NCBI RefSeq assembly: GCF_003340345.1
Contig: NZ_PPTQ01000006.1
Coordinates: forward strand, 107,776-171,775
DNA: 64,000 nt
Direction: 5' to 3'
From: Paraeggerthella hongkongensis
Lineage (GTDB): Bacteria; Actinomycetota; Coriobacteriia; Coriobacteriales; Eggerthellaceae
Positions 18,581 through 29,007 of the stretch are shown piece by piece (position 1 is the first letter of the stretch; every line of letters starts with the position of its first letter). A program made the translations under genes and the position numbers. Under the pieces are notes generated by a model, which was not told where the DNA came from, made no database searches, and worked only from the letters and a program-made list of their open reading frames with translations.

Positions 18581-20134
18581 CTACTTCCAGTCAGCTCCCA
18601 AAACCACCAGGAAGTCGGCGTTGATAACGTACGACCCGTCGTTAACCATAGCTTTGCCCACGCCAAGCGCATCGACAATCTCTTGGGCGCGATCCGCTTT
18701 TCCACCCTGCTCGTATACGACAAGCGTTTGCGGATAATCGAAGCTGTCCGCATTGCCCGACTCCACCTTGTAGCCCAGCGATTGAACGCGCTCGGCAGCC
18801 TGGGACCCCGCGCCGGTTATACCGTTTCCATTGCGCACCGCAACCGTTCCCGAACGCTTCTGCGAAGCGCCGCCGCCGCTCAAATCGCCGCTCTCGTTCA
18901 CAAGCTGCCCGCTGCCCGTGCTGGCCAAGATGGTACCCGACACCTCGTCGACGATATCGCCCTCCGTAGGCGGAAGACCCTGATCAACGCGCGCCATCAT
19001 GGCCTTCCATTGCTCGACGTTGTTGATCTCGTACCACACGCCGTCGATGTAGCTGGACGTGGTGGGTTCCATACCGGAATACATATCCGTTGCCGGATCA
19101 AGCCCCTGCATGGTTTGAGCTATGCCCACGATGTCCGTAATTTCAAGATCGGTGGTCACGTATTGGGAAAGGGCCTGCACGGTGCTTGCCATGGTGGCCA
19201 CGTCAGCCGAGAGGATCTTCTTCGCAATAGCCCCCAGGACCAATCGCTGGTTCGCCGCGCGATACGAATCGCCGTCTCCGAACTCATCGTACGCATGCCG
19301 CGAACGACACAGGATAAGGGCTTGATCGCCGCTGAGCGTCTGCACGCCGGCATCCAAGTGGCCGCCGGCGTCTTCGTCGTCGATCTCCATGGGAACGTCC
19401 ACTTCGACGCCGCCCAAAGCATCCACCACGTCCTTGAAGCCGTCGAAGTTGATTTCCGCGTAATGGGAAATGGGCACGCCCGCCAACTTGGACACGGTCT
19501 CCACCGCCAGTGCCGCACCGCCGATAGCGTGAGCGGCATTCAGTTTGTTTTGACCGTATTCGCCCATGTCAACCAGGGTGTCTCGATGGATTGAAACCAT
19601 GGTGACCTTTTTGTCGACCGGATCGATCCGCGCAAGTATGATGCTGTCGCTGCGAAACTGGTCCCCTGCGTATTCCTGGGAAGCCTGGCGATCGTTCGAC
19701 CCGTCCGTGCCCATAAGCAGTACGTAGAACGGCTCTTTCGCCAAATCCGTATCAACGAGCGCCGCGCGCAACTTGGCGTCGACCCCGGCGTGCAGGTTCC
19801 CCGACAAAATGCCGTAGTACGCAAACGCCGCGCCGGCTCCGCCCAACACGAGCACGCCCACCACCGCCAGCGCGATCACCAGCTTGCTGGGTCGCTTCCG
19901 CTTTGAAGAGCGCGGCACGTCAGCGCCGTTGCGCGACAATCGAGCGCGAGGCGTAGGAGAAGATGCGGGGTGAACGCTCGGTCGCCTTCTTGCGCCATCG
20001 CCCGCGCCGCGCGAGGCGGCCGGTCGAGAAGCCCGAACGGAACCGGGCCGCGAAGAACGGTTTTCTTGCGTGGGTCGAGGTGATTCCTCATGCGCGCGCG
20101 AAGGGCGCCTTTGATTGCTTCGTTGAGAGTCCAT
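18581..20134 (-). CDS. LytR-CpsA-Psr cell-wall glycopolymer transferase
   Basis: The 517-residue protein has a long basic, Pro/Ser/Arg-rich cytoplasmic N-terminus (about 1-85), one membrane segment (LVIALAVVGVLVLGGAGAAF), an extracellular LCP domain with RSDSIILARIDP, the IHRDT strand and the arginines of CRSRHAYDEFGDGDSYR..R, and a C-terminal LytR_C domain (about 410-517). LCP enzymes attach teichoic acid-like polymers or capsule to peptidoglycan. I take the ATG at 20134; no ribosome binding site is seen, but a CACAAT hexamer 6 nt upstream suggests a leaderless transcript. Confidence 0.88.
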   Translation of the reverse strand: MDSQRSNQRRPSRAHEESPRPTQENRSSRPGSVRASRPAASRGAGDGARRRPSVHPASSPTPRARLSRNGADVPRSSKRKRPSKLVIALAVVGVLVLGGAGAAFAYYGILSGNLHAGVDAKLRAALVDTDLAKEPFYVLLMGTDGSNDRQASQEYAGDQFRSDSIILARIDPVDKKVTMVSIHRDTLVDMGEYGQNKLNAAHAIGGAALAVETVSKLAGVPISHYAEINFDGFKDVVDALGGVEVDVPMEIDDEDAGGHLDAGVQTLSGDQALILCRSRHAYDEFGDGDSYRAANQRLVLGAIAKKILSADVATMASTVQALSQYVTTDLEITDIVGIAQTMQGLDPATDMYSGMEPTTSSYIDGVWYEINNVEQWKAMMARVDQGLPPTEGDIVDEVSGTILASTGSGQLVNESGDLSGGGASQKRSGTVAVRNGNGITGAGSQAAERVQSLGYKVESGNADSFDYPQTLVVYEQGGKADRAQEIVDALGVGKAMVNDGSYVINADFLVVLGADWK

Positions 20135-20140
20135 GGACGT

Positions 20141-20146
20141 ATTGTG
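20141..20146 (-). promoter_or_regulatory. -10 hexamer (CACAAT) next to the LCP start
   Basis: On the minus strand CACAAT ends 6 nt before the ATG at 20134; no ribosome binding site lies between them. Confidence 0.4.
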
Positions 20147-20246
20147 CCGACGAACGCGCGACCGCGCAAGCGCGCGCAAGCCTTTACTAGGAAAAGCCCA
20201 TAGCGAATCGAGGGCGGCTCCTCAAGGAAGCCGCCCTCGCTATTCG

Positions 20247-22499
20247 TTAAACGCGCACGTTCAAGCGCTTGCACAGGTATTCATTCGCAGCCTTTTCCGC
20301 CGTGTCGTCAAGCGCAGTAAGGGAGGGGGCGGGAACTTCCGCACGCGCGGCGCGGCGTTCGAGCGCCCGAGCCAGCAAAGCGTCCGCCACCTGCGGATTC
20401 TTCGCCAACAGCGGACCGTGAAGGTACGTTCCCACCACGTTTTTGTACAGCACGCCGTCCTGCTTGTCGTCGTCGTTGTTGCCATGGCCCACCGAGGAAA
20501 CCACGCGCCCGAAAGCCTGAACGCCGGCGCCAAGACGCGTGCGACCGGCATGGTTCTCGTACCCCACCACCGGCATCTGCGCCAAAGGCGAGTCCAGCAC
20601 GATGTTGTCGATCAGCCGGTCAGCGGATCCCGCCGCGCGCTCGGTGGTCATGTCGACGATGCCCAGGCCCTCGACCACCTCGTCGCCCAGCAGCCATTCC
20701 TTGCCGAGGATCTGATAGCCGCCGCAAATAGCCAGCAACACGCCGTCGTCCTCGACGAAGGCACGCAGCTCATCGCGCATGCGCATGAGCTCGGCGGAAG
20801 CCAAGCGCTGCTCGCGATCGGGCCCGCCGCCCAAGAACACCAAGTCGACGTCCGCCAGATCAACGGACTGCCCGTGGTTCACGCGCTTGACCTCCACGGC
20901 AACGCCTCGGTCGCGAAGGCGGCGTTCCAGAATGCGCACGTTGCCGCCGTCGCCGTACAGGTTGAGCAGGTCGGGGAACAGGTGCGCGATAACAAGCGGG
21001 GCCTCGGAATCCGACGGGGCGGCGGCAGGGGGAACCTGCGAAGCCGAGGGCGCGCTCGCAGCAGCAACAGGCGCCTGCGAAGCGTCGGATGAGTCTGCAG
21101 CAGCAGGCGCGCCCGAAGCGCCCGGCGCGCCTGCCGACGGCGCGGTTTCAGCAGCGGCCAGCGCGTCCATGTCGGCATGAACGGGAGGAAGCGCCGTGTA
21201 GTTTGCAATAAGGTACGCCTTGACCTCGGCAGGCACGTTGGACAAACGCCCGAACAGGTCGTGAGCGTCATCGATCAGCCGCGCGTCAAGCCCGGCATAC
21301 TTCAAGCGAACCTGCAGGTCGTTGCGGCGAATGCCGCCCGCGAACACCAGCAAGTCGCGCTCGGCGGCAAGCTCCTCGAAATCAATGTCCCACAGCCATG
21401 AGATGTCGCGACCGTCGCCTTCTTTATCGTTGACGAAGAACGCCACGGCCTTGGGCCCTTCGTCCTGCAAGATGATCTTGAGGTTTTGGTTGAACCCGGT
21501 CGGGTTCTTTGCCAGGTTGAGCAGCGCCGACCGACCGGCAATCTCGTACGATTGCAAACGCCCGTTCTGCGGGTCGAACGCATCGATAGCCTGCTGAAGC
21601 GCGTCATTCGAGCAGCCGAGCAGGCTTGCGGCAACACCCACCGCCGCCAGGTTGTACACCATGTACGCGCCGCTGAACGGAGCGCGCACCGAAAACGCGC
21701 CTGCGTTTGCGGCAACACCCTGCTGGGGCTTTCCCAGCTGAAACGACAAGCCGTCCGTGCTCAAGCGCACGTCCTCGGCGGCAAAATCAAGGCTTGCACG
21801 AGAAAAACCGCAGGTCGGACAATGAAAATCTCCCAGCTGACCATACTGGCGAAACGCATATTCAAACATCGACGAGCAACGCTGGCACATAGTGGCGTCG
21901 GCCACCGTGTTCTGAGGCAAGCCCATATCCTGAGCAACGCCGAACGCGATGGACCGGTTTTCCGCACGCTCGGCAATCATCGCGCACAACGGGTCGTCGG
22001 CGTTGTAGACCAGCACCGTGTCGGGCGACGAAGCCAGCGCGCCCACGATGCTGTCCTGGATGCGGTCGATCTCCCCCACACGATCCAGCTGATCGCGGAA
22101 CAGGTTGAGCAGCACAACGTAGTTCGCCTTCAGATGCGGCAGGATCTTCGCCAGCCATAGCTCGTCGGTTTCGAACACGCCCCAATCGGACGGGCCCGCA
22201 TGCAGCAGCGCCGTGGCCACGCCCGAATCCAGGTTCGCTCCGGTCCGGTTGCACACCACGCGCTGGCCCGCCTGCTCCAGCACATCGGCAAGCAGGTTCG
22301 TGACCGTGGTCTTCCCGTTCGTACCGACCACCGCAACCGAGCCCTTGGCCAGCTTCGGCGTCAGATCGGCGATGATGCGCGGATCGACGTACAGCGCGAT
22401 CTTCCCGGGGAAGTTGGCGGCAGGGCGATGAAACACGTTCTTCAGTCCCCACGTGGAGACGGCGCTCACGGCGCGTGCGGCGGCGAACTGCAAACCCAT
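20247..22499 (-). CDS. murT-gatD: MurT-GatD fusion: lipid II isoglutaminyl synthase in one chain
   Basis: In Staphylococcus and Streptococcus two proteins, MurT and GatD, together amidate the D-Glu of lipid II. Here one 750-residue frame holds both. Residues 1-455 are a Mur ligase with the Walker motif GTNGKTT (about 59-65), four zinc-ribbon cysteines (CQRC and CPTC, about 213-240) and the DUF1727 C-terminal domain. A linker of about 60 residues rich in Ala, Pro and Ser follows. Residues about 520-750 are a GatD/CobB-type class I glutaminase with GGGPDREQ, the nucleophile Cys in AICGGYQ and the catalytic His in GTYLHGP. The start has AAGGA upstream. I see no stop or frameshift at the join. 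The product amidates peptidoglycan precursors in the cytoplasm. Confidence 0.9.
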   Translation of the reverse strand: MGLQFAAARAVSAVSTWGLKNVFHRPAANFPGKIALYVDPRIIADLTPKLAKGSVAVVGTNGKTTVTNLLADVLEQAGQRVVCNRTGANLDSGVATALLHAGPSDWGVFETDELWLAKILPHLKANYVVLLNLFRDQLDRVGEIDRIQDSIVGALASSPDTVLVYNADDPLCAMIAERAENRSIAFGVAQDMGLPQNTVADATMCQRCSSMFEYAFRQYGQLGDFHCPTCGFSRASLDFAAEDVRLSTDGLSFQLGKPQQGVAANAGAFSVRAPFSGAYMVYNLAAVGVAASLLGCSNDALQQAIDAFDPQNGRLQSYEIAGRSALLNLAKNPTGFNQNLKIILQDEGPKAVAFFVNDKEGDGRDISWLWDIDFEELAAERDLLVFAGGIRRNDLQVRLKYAGLDARLIDDAHDLFGRLSNVPAEVKAYLIANYTALPPVHADMDALAAAETAPSAGAPGASGAPAAADSSDASQAPVAAASAPSASQVPPAAAPSDSEAPLVIAHLFPDLLNLYGDGGNVRILERRLRDRGVAVEVKRVNHGQSVDLADVDLVFLGGGPDREQRLASAELMRMRDELRAFVEDDGVLLAICGGYQILGKEWLLGDEVVEGLGIVDMTTERAAGSADRLIDNIVLDSPLAQMPVVGYENHAGRTRLGAGVQAFGRVVSSVGHGNNDDDKQDGVLYKNVVGTYLHGPLLAKNPQVADALLARALERRAARAEVPAPSLTALDDTAEKAANEYLCKRLNVRV

Positions 22500-22809
22500 A
22501 AAGTGTCCTTCGTCTTGTAGTACGTGTAGTACGGCTTCAATGCGATCAGTATACCTGTTCGGTTGTCGCGCACGAACGCGCCCCGCGCCCGCAAGGCATG
22601 CCCCTCCATACAATCATCAGGTTGCGCCCGCGCGCCAACCGAAGCGCAGCATCTTCAGACAGCCTAAGAGGGAACGTGCGCCGCGCGGAAGGAAAACCAA
22701 CGACAGACGTCGGGCGGATGCCGGCGTCATGCAGCCCGCTGCCCGCCATTCGACGCATATTGACGGACAGGACGCTGGAAAAGTGCAGCCTCGATTGCCG
22801 CTTCGGGCG

Positions 22810-22815
22810 TACAAT
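22810..22815 (+). promoter_or_regulatory. -10 hexamer (TACAAT) at a likely leaderless start
   Basis: TACAAT ends 7 nt before the ATG at 22823, and no Shine-Dalgarno is present. Confidence 0.5.
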
Positions 22816-22822
22816 AATCCGC

Positions 22823-24097
22823 ATGGACACAAATCAGATCATAGCCATCGTCATATTCGTGGTTGTCATGCTGGCGATCATGACCGAAAAGCTGCATCGG
22901 TCGCTCGCGGCCATCGTGGGCGCCATGGTGGTGCTCGCGCTGCACGTAATGCCGTTCGACGCAGCCATGGAGCACATCGACTTCAACACGCTGGGCGTGC
23001 TGTTGGGCATGATGCTGTTCGTGTCGGTGGTGAAACTGTCGGGCGTGTTCGAGTACCTGGCCATCAAGAGCGCGCGCATCGCACGGGGCGACCCCTGGAA
23101 GATCATGCTTTTGTTCGTGCTGCTCACCGCCGTTTTATCTGCGTTTTTAGACAACGTGACCACCGTGCTGCTCATCGGGCCCATGACCCTGACCGTATGC
23201 CGCCTGCTCGACATCAACCCCATCCCGTTCTTCATGACCGAGATCATGGCGTCGAACATCGGCGGAACCGCCACGCTCATCGGCGACCCCCCGAACATCA
23301 TGATCGGATCGGCCGCAGGATTCACGTTCCTCGACTTCATCATGATGGACGCCCCCGCCGTCGTGGTCATCCTGGCCGCGATTTTGATAGTGTTCTACTT
23401 CATGTACGGACGATCCATGAAAGTCAACGACGAAGAGCGCGCCCGCGTCATGGAGCTTGACGAGCGCACGTACATCAAAGACGCGCGCCTGCTCAAGCTG
23501 AGCGTTGTCATGACCGGCGTCGTAGTCGTCGGGTTCATGGGACACGGAGCGCTAGGGCTGGAATCGAGCATCATCGCGCTCGGCGTGGCCGGCATCACCA
23601 TCCTGCTATCGGGCACGAGCATCGAAGACGCGCTCTCGCAGGTGGAATGGACCACGCTTTCGTTCTTCGCCGGACTGTTCGTCATTGTTGGAGCGCTGGC
23701 GGAAACCGGCGTCATCGGCATGCTGGCGAACGGGCTGGTAGACATGACCGGGGGCAACGTGTTCGTGACCATGCTGGTGCTGCTGATAGGATCGGCGGTC
23801 ATCTCCAGCTTCCTGGACAACATACCCTTCGTAGCCACCATGATCCCCATCTTGCTGACCATGGAAGCGTCGGGCATGGACGTAACGCCTTTGTGGTGGG
23901 CCGTCTCCCTGGGTGCGTGCCTGGGCGGCAACGGCACCCTTATCGGAGCCAGCGCGAACGTAGTGCTGTCCGACATCAGCAAGAAGTTCGGCTACGAGAT
24001 CACGTTCATGGGCTTCTTCAAAACAGCCTTCCCCATCATGCTGCTCACGGTGCTGATGGCGGGCGTGTACCTGGTGCTGAGGTTCCCGGCCGCGTAG
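22823..24097 (+). CDS. ArsB/NhaD superfamily anion or Na+/H+ carrier
   Basis: The 424-residue, about 11-segment membrane protein shows the two inverted-repeat motifs of the ion transporter superfamily: FLDNVTTVLLIGPM with NIGGTATLIGDPPNIMIG, and SSFLDNIPFVATMIPI with ACLGGNGTLIGASANVV. The GDPPN motif is typical of ArsB-like/P-protein members. Substrates in the family include arsenite, dicarboxylates and Na+/H+; nothing nearby (no arsR or arsC) favours arsenite. It is divergent from murT-gatD. Confidence 0.85.
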   Translation: MDTNQIIAIVIFVVVMLAIMTEKLHRSLAAIVGAMVVLALHVMPFDAAMEHIDFNTLGVLLGMMLFVSVVKLSGVFEYLAIKSARIARGDPWKIMLLFVLLTAVLSAFLDNVTTVLLIGPMTLTVCRLLDINPIPFFMTEIMASNIGGTATLIGDPPNIMIGSAAGFTFLDFIMMDAPAVVVILAAILIVFYFMYGRSMKVNDEERARVMELDERTYIKDARLLKLSVVMTGVVVVGFMGHGALGLESSIIALGVAGITILLSGTSIEDALSQVEWTTLSFFAGLFVIVGALAETGVIGMLANGLVDMTGGNVFVTMLVLLIGSAVISSFLDNIPFVATMIPILLTMEASGMDVTPLWWAVSLGACLGGNGTLIGASANVVLSDISKKFGYEITFMGFFKTAFPIMLLTVLMAGVYLVLRFPAA

Positions 24098-24170
24098 GCG
24101 AAGCGGTCGCGCATGCTGCGTGAGCCGACGACGGCATGCGGCGACGCGCGCGTTCCGATGCGACGCGAGC

Positions 24171-24698
24171 CTACGCGCAGGCCAGCTCCTTCTCGAACGC
24201 AATGCGCAGGTCGCCCTGTTCGGCGCCTTCGGCCAAACGAATCTCGCCGCAATACCGAAAGCCCGCCTTCTCAAGCGCGCGCCGCATCGGAATGTTTTCG
24301 GGGTGCGTGTCGATGCGCACGGAAGCCATGCTGACGCGGCGGGCAAGGTCGAACGCATACTGGAACATCGCGCCCGCCACGCCCTTTCCCTTGCTTTCGT
24401 CCGCCACGCACACGCGATGCAGCGCCGCGTAGCGCGCATCGTCGCCGGTCAGCCACGCGCCGTCGATGGCGGCATACGAAGGATCGGGGCCTTCTTTGTA
24501 GGCAAAGATCCCCTGCACCGAACCGTCGTCCATGGCAAGATACGTGCAGCCGTCCGCTATGTCCTGCACCCACGTTTCGCGACAGGGGTACCCGTTTTGC
24601 CACTGATTCACGTCCAAACCCCGAAGCTGACGCTTCGCCTGGTCGGTTATGTCGCACATGCGGTCAAGGTGCTCAGCTGTTGCAATGACGAATTCCAC
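24171..24698 (-). CDS. GNAT-family N-acetyltransferase
   Basis: The 175-residue protein has the GNAT acetyl-CoA motif A in the form LHRVCVADESKGKGVAGAMF (R/QxxGxG-like KGKGVA) and the motif B region ENIPMRRALEKAGFRYCGEI. The start is a GTG at 24698, with a strong AGGAGGT five nt upstream; longer frames run into intergenic sequence. The acceptor is unknown. Confidence 0.85.
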   Translation of the reverse strand: MEFVIATAEHLDRMCDITDQAKRQLRGLDVNQWQNGYPCRETWVQDIADGCTYLAMDDGSVQGIFAYKEGPDPSYAAIDGAWLTGDDARYAALHRVCVADESKGKGVAGAMFQYAFDLARRVSMASVRIDTHPENIPMRRALEKAGFRYCGEIRLAEGAEQGDLRIAFEKELACA

Positions 24699-24784
24699 GA
24701 ACAACCTCCTGCGAGTTCGTAAGCCAAAACGAGCGATCAACGCTGCCCAGTATACCGCCTCGCAAGCGCCGACAATCCGCGCGA

Positions 24785-25237
24785 TCAGCCAACAGCAAGC
24801 AGCGAGGAAACCATGGCGTCGACGTCCAGCAGCGACAAGGGAGCGCGGGCGGCATCTTGCAAGGATTCCGTCTTCAACGGCGCATGATCCAGCTCGTTCA
24901 AGTCGATCACGTAGGGATCGCCCGAAAAGCGCAGCCCCAACAAGCAATCATTGCTGCGCACGATCACAATTTGAGACGATGGCTCGCTGACGCATGCCTC
25001 AACATCGAGCACCGGCACAAGTTCGTAGCCTTGCGAGAGCACGCCGCTAAACTCCTTAGGAAGAAACGCCAACGACTTCATCTTGCCCGACGACACCACT
25101 TCCTCAATAGAGGAGAACGCAATGGCGATGTTGCCGTTTGCGACGGGAACGACAAGCGCGTTCGAGCGATGCGCCTCCCGCTGGCCGCCGCCTATCAGTT
25201 CCTCTATCCACCGTAAGCGCTGCTCAACGTCACGCAT
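24785..25237 (-). CDS. CheW-like adaptor
   Basis: The 150-residue protein is a CheW-like SH3-type domain (NALVVPVANGNIAIAFSSIEEVV through the VPVLDVEACV strand and a final Leu-rich segment). It overlaps the end of the CheA-like gene by 8 nt and is the last gene of the operon. It should bridge the receptor and the CheA-like protein in the array. Confidence 0.75.
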   Translation of the reverse strand: MRDVEQRLRWIEELIGGGQREAHRSNALVVPVANGNIAIAFSSIEEVVSSGKMKSLAFLPKEFSGVLSQGYELVPVLDVEACVSEPSSQIVIVRSNDCLLGLRFSGDPYVIDLNELDHAPLKTESLQDAARAPLSLLDVDAMVSSLLAVG

Positions 25238-26807
25238 GGGAACCCTCTTCCTTGAACGCTGCGTTCAACAGATGACGGATGCTCACGACCGCGCAAGGAT
25301 CCCCGTTCTTCAGAAGCGCATAGCCGAAGCACCCGGCCTTGCGCAAGGACCCTCGATCGAGCAACTGCGGCAGCCGGCTTACGGAAATCCGCTCGTAGCC
25401 AACTACGGCGTCCACCACAAGGCAACGCCGCTCTCCCAGCTCTTCCAAAAACAGAACGAGCCGAGGATCCTCCGCCTTCAAAGGCGAGCCCGAACTCGCT
25501 CCGTTTATGAGCTTCGAGCGATTCCCGTCCTCTCCCACATAAAACGCGGCGCGAACCCGCTGGGGCGTTGCCGCCTGAGGCTCTTGTGCGCTTTGGCTAT
25601 CAGGCTCGACCCGGTTTGCATGATACGCTTCAAAGCGATCGATGCGTTGCGCGGGAAGCGCGAACGTCATCGAGCCCGTGCGCAAAAGCGCTGCCTCCAT
25701 AATGGTGAACGGCACGGGAATATGCAGCACGATCTCAAGCGTGCTGCGATCGGTATTGCGCACCTCGCCGCGGCCGCCCACGTGCTGCAAAAGCGATGCA
25801 ACTTCGTTGAATTGGGAAAACATGCCTGCAACAGGAGTTTTGGAAGCAGCGGCAAACCCAGGGACCAAAAGGAGGGCGCCCAGTTCTTCTTCGGTATACG
25901 CCTCAAGCGGGCGCGTTAACAGCCCGTGTTTCGCAGCATGCTGCCCAACGTCGTGCGAATTGAACGGCATGCCGTCGTGCTCGATTCGGCACACCACGTC
26001 CGATCCATCGGCCTCCAATCGCAAGCGCAGCAGAGCGCGCGCAGGCTTTCCCGCGGCAATGCGATGTTCGGGTTGCTCGATCCCGTCGCGAAGACACAAC
26101 CGCACCAGACGCTTGATTACCTCCTCCATTGAAGCGAGCACCGACCGATCGAGCACCATGTGGCCGTCGGCAATGTCCAGGTCGACAAGCACGCCAAAAC
26201 GCCGGCTGCAATCGGCAACAAGCGCGCGCAGCGATGGAGCTATGCGATCGAACCGTTCGATACGCGACCGCGCAACGGCCGTGCGCAGCTCGTCCACCAC
26301 CTTCGTATGCGAGAGCACGATGCTGTTCAGCTCATGGTCTTGCGGCATGCTCTCGGCATGCTCGCGCAACTTGCGATGCACCTCTTCGAACTGCGCCAAC
26401 ACGTTGACAAGCTGGCTCCCGCGCTCGTTCAGGTGATTTTCGTCCGCAAACGAATACGGCAGCGCAGACGCGGTTCCCCCCAAGTTTCCAGACGCAATGC
26501 TTTCCTTCTTGTATGCAGGAATAGCGCTTTCATCAGCAACGATGGTGCATCTATCTACAAAGAACGACCCTTTGATGGTCAGCAAAACCTGTTCGGGAAC
26601 AGAAGAGGTGAAGCGAATGAACAGCCCGTGGTCACGCAGGTACGTAATGGTGGATCGATCGCTTTTAACTGCGCGGGGATGGCACGACGCCGTTTCACAC
26701 AGCGGCACAATGCGGCGCATCACAAGCGACGCGCGCGTGTTCTCAAGTCCGCAATTAGGCTTGAAGATAACCTGAACGATGAATTCCTCGCGCTTCGCCT
26801 GCTTCAT
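25230..26807 (-). CDS. CheA-like scaffold lacking the phosphotransfer domain
   Basis: The 525-residue protein starts with a CheY-binding P2-type domain (FIVQVIFKPNCGLENTRASLVMRRI), followed by a helical dimerisation region, an HATPase-like domain and a C-terminal CheW-like P5 domain (from about 360). No Hpt (P1) domain with a phosphorylatable His is present. The ATPase part looks degenerate: RLVRLCLRDGIEQPEHR aligns with the CheA segment that normally contains the N-box His and Asn, but both are replaced, and the DDGxG box reads EHDGMPF. It probably organises the array without kinase activity. It overlaps both neighbours by 4 and 8 nt. Confidence 0.75.
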   Translation of the reverse strand: MKQAKREEFIVQVIFKPNCGLENTRASLVMRRIVPLCETASCHPRAVKSDRSTITYLRDHGLFIRFTSSVPEQVLLTIKGSFFVDRCTIVADESAIPAYKKESIASGNLGGTASALPYSFADENHLNERGSQLVNVLAQFEEVHRKLREHAESMPQDHELNSIVLSHTKVVDELRTAVARSRIERFDRIAPSLRALVADCSRRFGVLVDLDIADGHMVLDRSVLASMEEVIKRLVRLCLRDGIEQPEHRIAAGKPARALLRLRLEADGSDVVCRIEHDGMPFNSHDVGQHAAKHGLLTRPLEAYTEEELGALLLVPGFAAASKTPVAGMFSQFNEVASLLQHVGGRGEVRNTDRSTLEIVLHIPVPFTIMEAALLRTGSMTFALPAQRIDRFEAYHANRVEPDSQSAQEPQAATPQRVRAAFYVGEDGNRSKLINGASSGSPLKAEDPRLVLFLEELGERRCLVVDAVVGYERISVSRLPQLLDRGSLRKAGCFGYALLKNGDPCAVVSIRHLLNAAFKEEGSHA

Positions 26808-27433
26808 GCCTGTTCACCCGCCACTTCAGACTGAGCGAACGTGCAGCAGTTCTTTCCGGTTTCCTTGCCACGATACAACGCGCGGTCTGCACGCGCGAAG
26901 TTCTCGGCAAGCGTGAAACCGGAATCGTACGAGCACAGCCCGAACGTAAGCGTGCAGGAGAACTCGCCCATCCCATCGTCGATGCGATACGCGGCAACTT
27001 CTTCGCGCATGCGATTGCACAGGCGCAGCGCGTCATGGTCGGACGTTGCAAGCATGACGATAAGCAGTTCTTCGCCGCCCCAGCGAACAACGGGGTGGCT
27101 CCCAGCCAAATCATCCAGAATGTCGGCGATGCACACAATGGCGATGTCGCCCGACTGGTGGCCGCGCACGTCGTTGATTGCCTTGAAGTCATCTATATCG
27201 CAAAGCGCCAGCACCGTGTTCGAATCATGGCTGGACTCCTGCATTTTCTGCTCTAGGTAATCCGTAAGGTAGTGTCGGCTGAACAGGCCCGTAAGCTGAT
27301 CGCGAAAGGCCAAGCTTCGCATGGCATCGAGCTTGTCCTGCAATACGGCGTTCGCTTCACGCAGCTGAAGGCACTCGGCACGATCCGATTCCGACGTCGA
27401 ATCCGACGAAGGCGCAGCAGTCCGCCCGGTCAC
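26804..27433 (-). CDS. GGDEF diguanylate cyclase of the chemosensory operon
   Basis: The 209-residue protein has a short N-terminal helix (coiled-coil-like [17 protein letters not shown]) and a GGDEF domain with [15 protein letters not shown] and an active-type WGGEEL signature. There is no receiver domain, unlike WspR. It starts within the stop of the MCP gene (4-nt overlap) and overlaps the CheA-like gene by 4 nt, so it is made together with the array. It is the likely output of the pathway. Confidence 0.85.
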   Translation of the reverse strand: MTGRTAAPSSDSTSESDRAECLQLREANAVLQDKLDAMRSLAFRDQLTGLFSRHYLTDYLEQKMQESSHDSNTVLALCDIDDFKAINDVRGHQSGDIAIVCIADILDDLAGSHPVVRWGGEELLIVMLATSDHDALRLCNRMREEVAAYRIDDGMGEFSCTLTFGLCSYDSGFTLAENFARADRALYRGKETGKNCCTFAQSEVAGEQA

Positions 27434-29007
27434 TTGCCATCACCGTTTGAGCGCTGCGCGGGCTTCTCAAGCGTAAAGCGATCGATCAGGCGCTTGAGGC
27501 CGCGAGCCTGGTCGGCCAGCTCCTCGCCAATCACCGCGCTCTCTTCCGAAGCCGCCGAGTTTTCCTGGATCACGTCGGACAGGCTGTTCATGCTTTCCTG
27601 GATTTGCGACAAAGAATCCAGCTGCTGCGCTGACGCCAATGCGATGGCGGACATCATCTCCTTCACGCCCTCTGTAGCAGACACAGCGTTATCCATGCTG
27701 GTCGACGTCGTCTTAATGAGCGCGCTACCGTTTTCCACGTTGAGGGTGGCATGGGCGGCGAACTCATCGGCCGCGCGCGACGCCTCGCTCACCTGCGACG
27801 CTAAACGCCGAATTTCCTCGGCAACAATGGCGAATCCGTGGCCGGCCTCGCCCGCGCGCGCCGCTTCAACGGAAGCGTTGAGCGCAAGAATGTTCGTCTG
27901 GAACGAAATATCCTCGATGGTGTTCGCAAGCTGCGAGATATTGCTCGTGCTCACCCTGATGTCTTCGATGATCTTCACGGCCTGGGATATCTGACGATTG
28001 CTCTGCTCGACGGCATGCAGCACCATGGCGGTGTTTTCGTTGGCCGTAACCACGCTCTTGTTGTTTTCCTCCACCACCTGGTTAATGCCCTGCACGCTGG
28101 TTGCCAGCTCCTCGATGGCCATGGCCTGTTCGGCGGAACCCTGCGCAACGGTCTGCGAGCCGTCGGCCATTTGCGACGAAGAGCGCTCCACCTGATCGGC
28201 CGTCTCCTTTAGCCGCTCCACCGTCAGGCGCAGCGTTTCCACCGTCTTGTTCATGGACGCAGCAAGGGAACCCAGCTCATTACTCGAATCGGCAACGGCA
28301 CGCACCGTAAGATCGCCTTCCGCCACATGCCGCGCTATGTCTTCGATCTCGACCACCGGCACCGCAATGGCACGAGTAATGCGACGCCAAAGCACCATCA
28401 CCAGCGCGATGGCGCAAAGCCCCAGCAATACGATGATGACCGAAGTTGCGATTTCCACGTAGGTTGTATCCTGCGAGTACTCAAGAGCTTCCTTTTCGGC
28501 GATATCAACGATGCTGTTCGCCAGCGCTACCATGATGTCTTTTTGCGGCGTGTAGCTCTGATCGTACATCTCGTGCGCTCGCTCAATATCGCCTGCGCGT
28601 ATCGCTTCGATAACTTGATCGCGAACAACGACAAGGCTTTCGCTTGTCAAAGCGAACTGCGTCAGGATATCCACGTCGGTTTTGAAATTGTTGGCAACAA
28701 CGTTGTACTCGGCTTCGCGCACGATTGCCAACTGCTCGATATCAGAGACAAGCTGCGTTCTTTCAGCGGGGTCATCCGTCAGAATGCACTGCTTCAGCGA
28801 AGCAGACGTTTGCTCGATGGTGTTGCGCAGCAAGATGGCGCTTTTCGACACCTGGTACGGGCGCTCGTAAAACTCCGTGGTCATCGCTGAATTCTGATGA
28901 ACGCCGCAGATAGCCACGCAAATAGAAACCACGAACAACGCGATAATCGTAAGGTAGGAAACCATGAGGCTGCGGCTAATGCTTGCGTTTTTAAATGACA
29001 GGTTCAT
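27430..29007 (-). CDS. Methyl-accepting chemotaxis-type receptor
   Basis: The 525-residue protein has a membrane segment at about 14-35, an extracytoplasmic four-helix-type sensor (about 36-185), a second membrane segment (about 188-210), HAMP, and a cytoplasmic signalling rod with the conserved hairpin tip [20 protein letters not shown]. It overlaps CheR and the diguanylate cyclase by 4 nt each. The ligand is unknown. Confidence 0.9.
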   Translation of the reverse strand: MNLSFKNASISRSLMVSYLTIIALFVVSICVAICGVHQNSAMTTEFYERPYQVSKSAILLRNTIEQTSASLKQCILTDDPAERTQLVSDIEQLAIVREAEYNVVANNFKTDVDILTQFALTSESLVVVRDQVIEAIRAGDIERAHEMYDQSYTPQKDIMVALANSIVDIAEKEALEYSQDTTYVEIATSVIIVLLGLCAIALVMVLWRRITRAIAVPVVEIEDIARHVAEGDLTVRAVADSSNELGSLAASMNKTVETLRLTVERLKETADQVERSSSQMADGSQTVAQGSAEQAMAIEELATSVQGINQVVEENNKSVVTANENTAMVLHAVEQSNRQISQAVKIIEDIRVSTSNISQLANTIEDISFQTNILALNASVEAARAGEAGHGFAIVAEEIRRLASQVSEASRAADEFAAHATLNVENGSALIKTTSTSMDNAVSATEGVKEMMSAIALASAQQLDSLSQIQESMNSLSDVIQENSAASEESAVIGEELADQARGLKRLIDRFTLEKPAQRSNGDGK

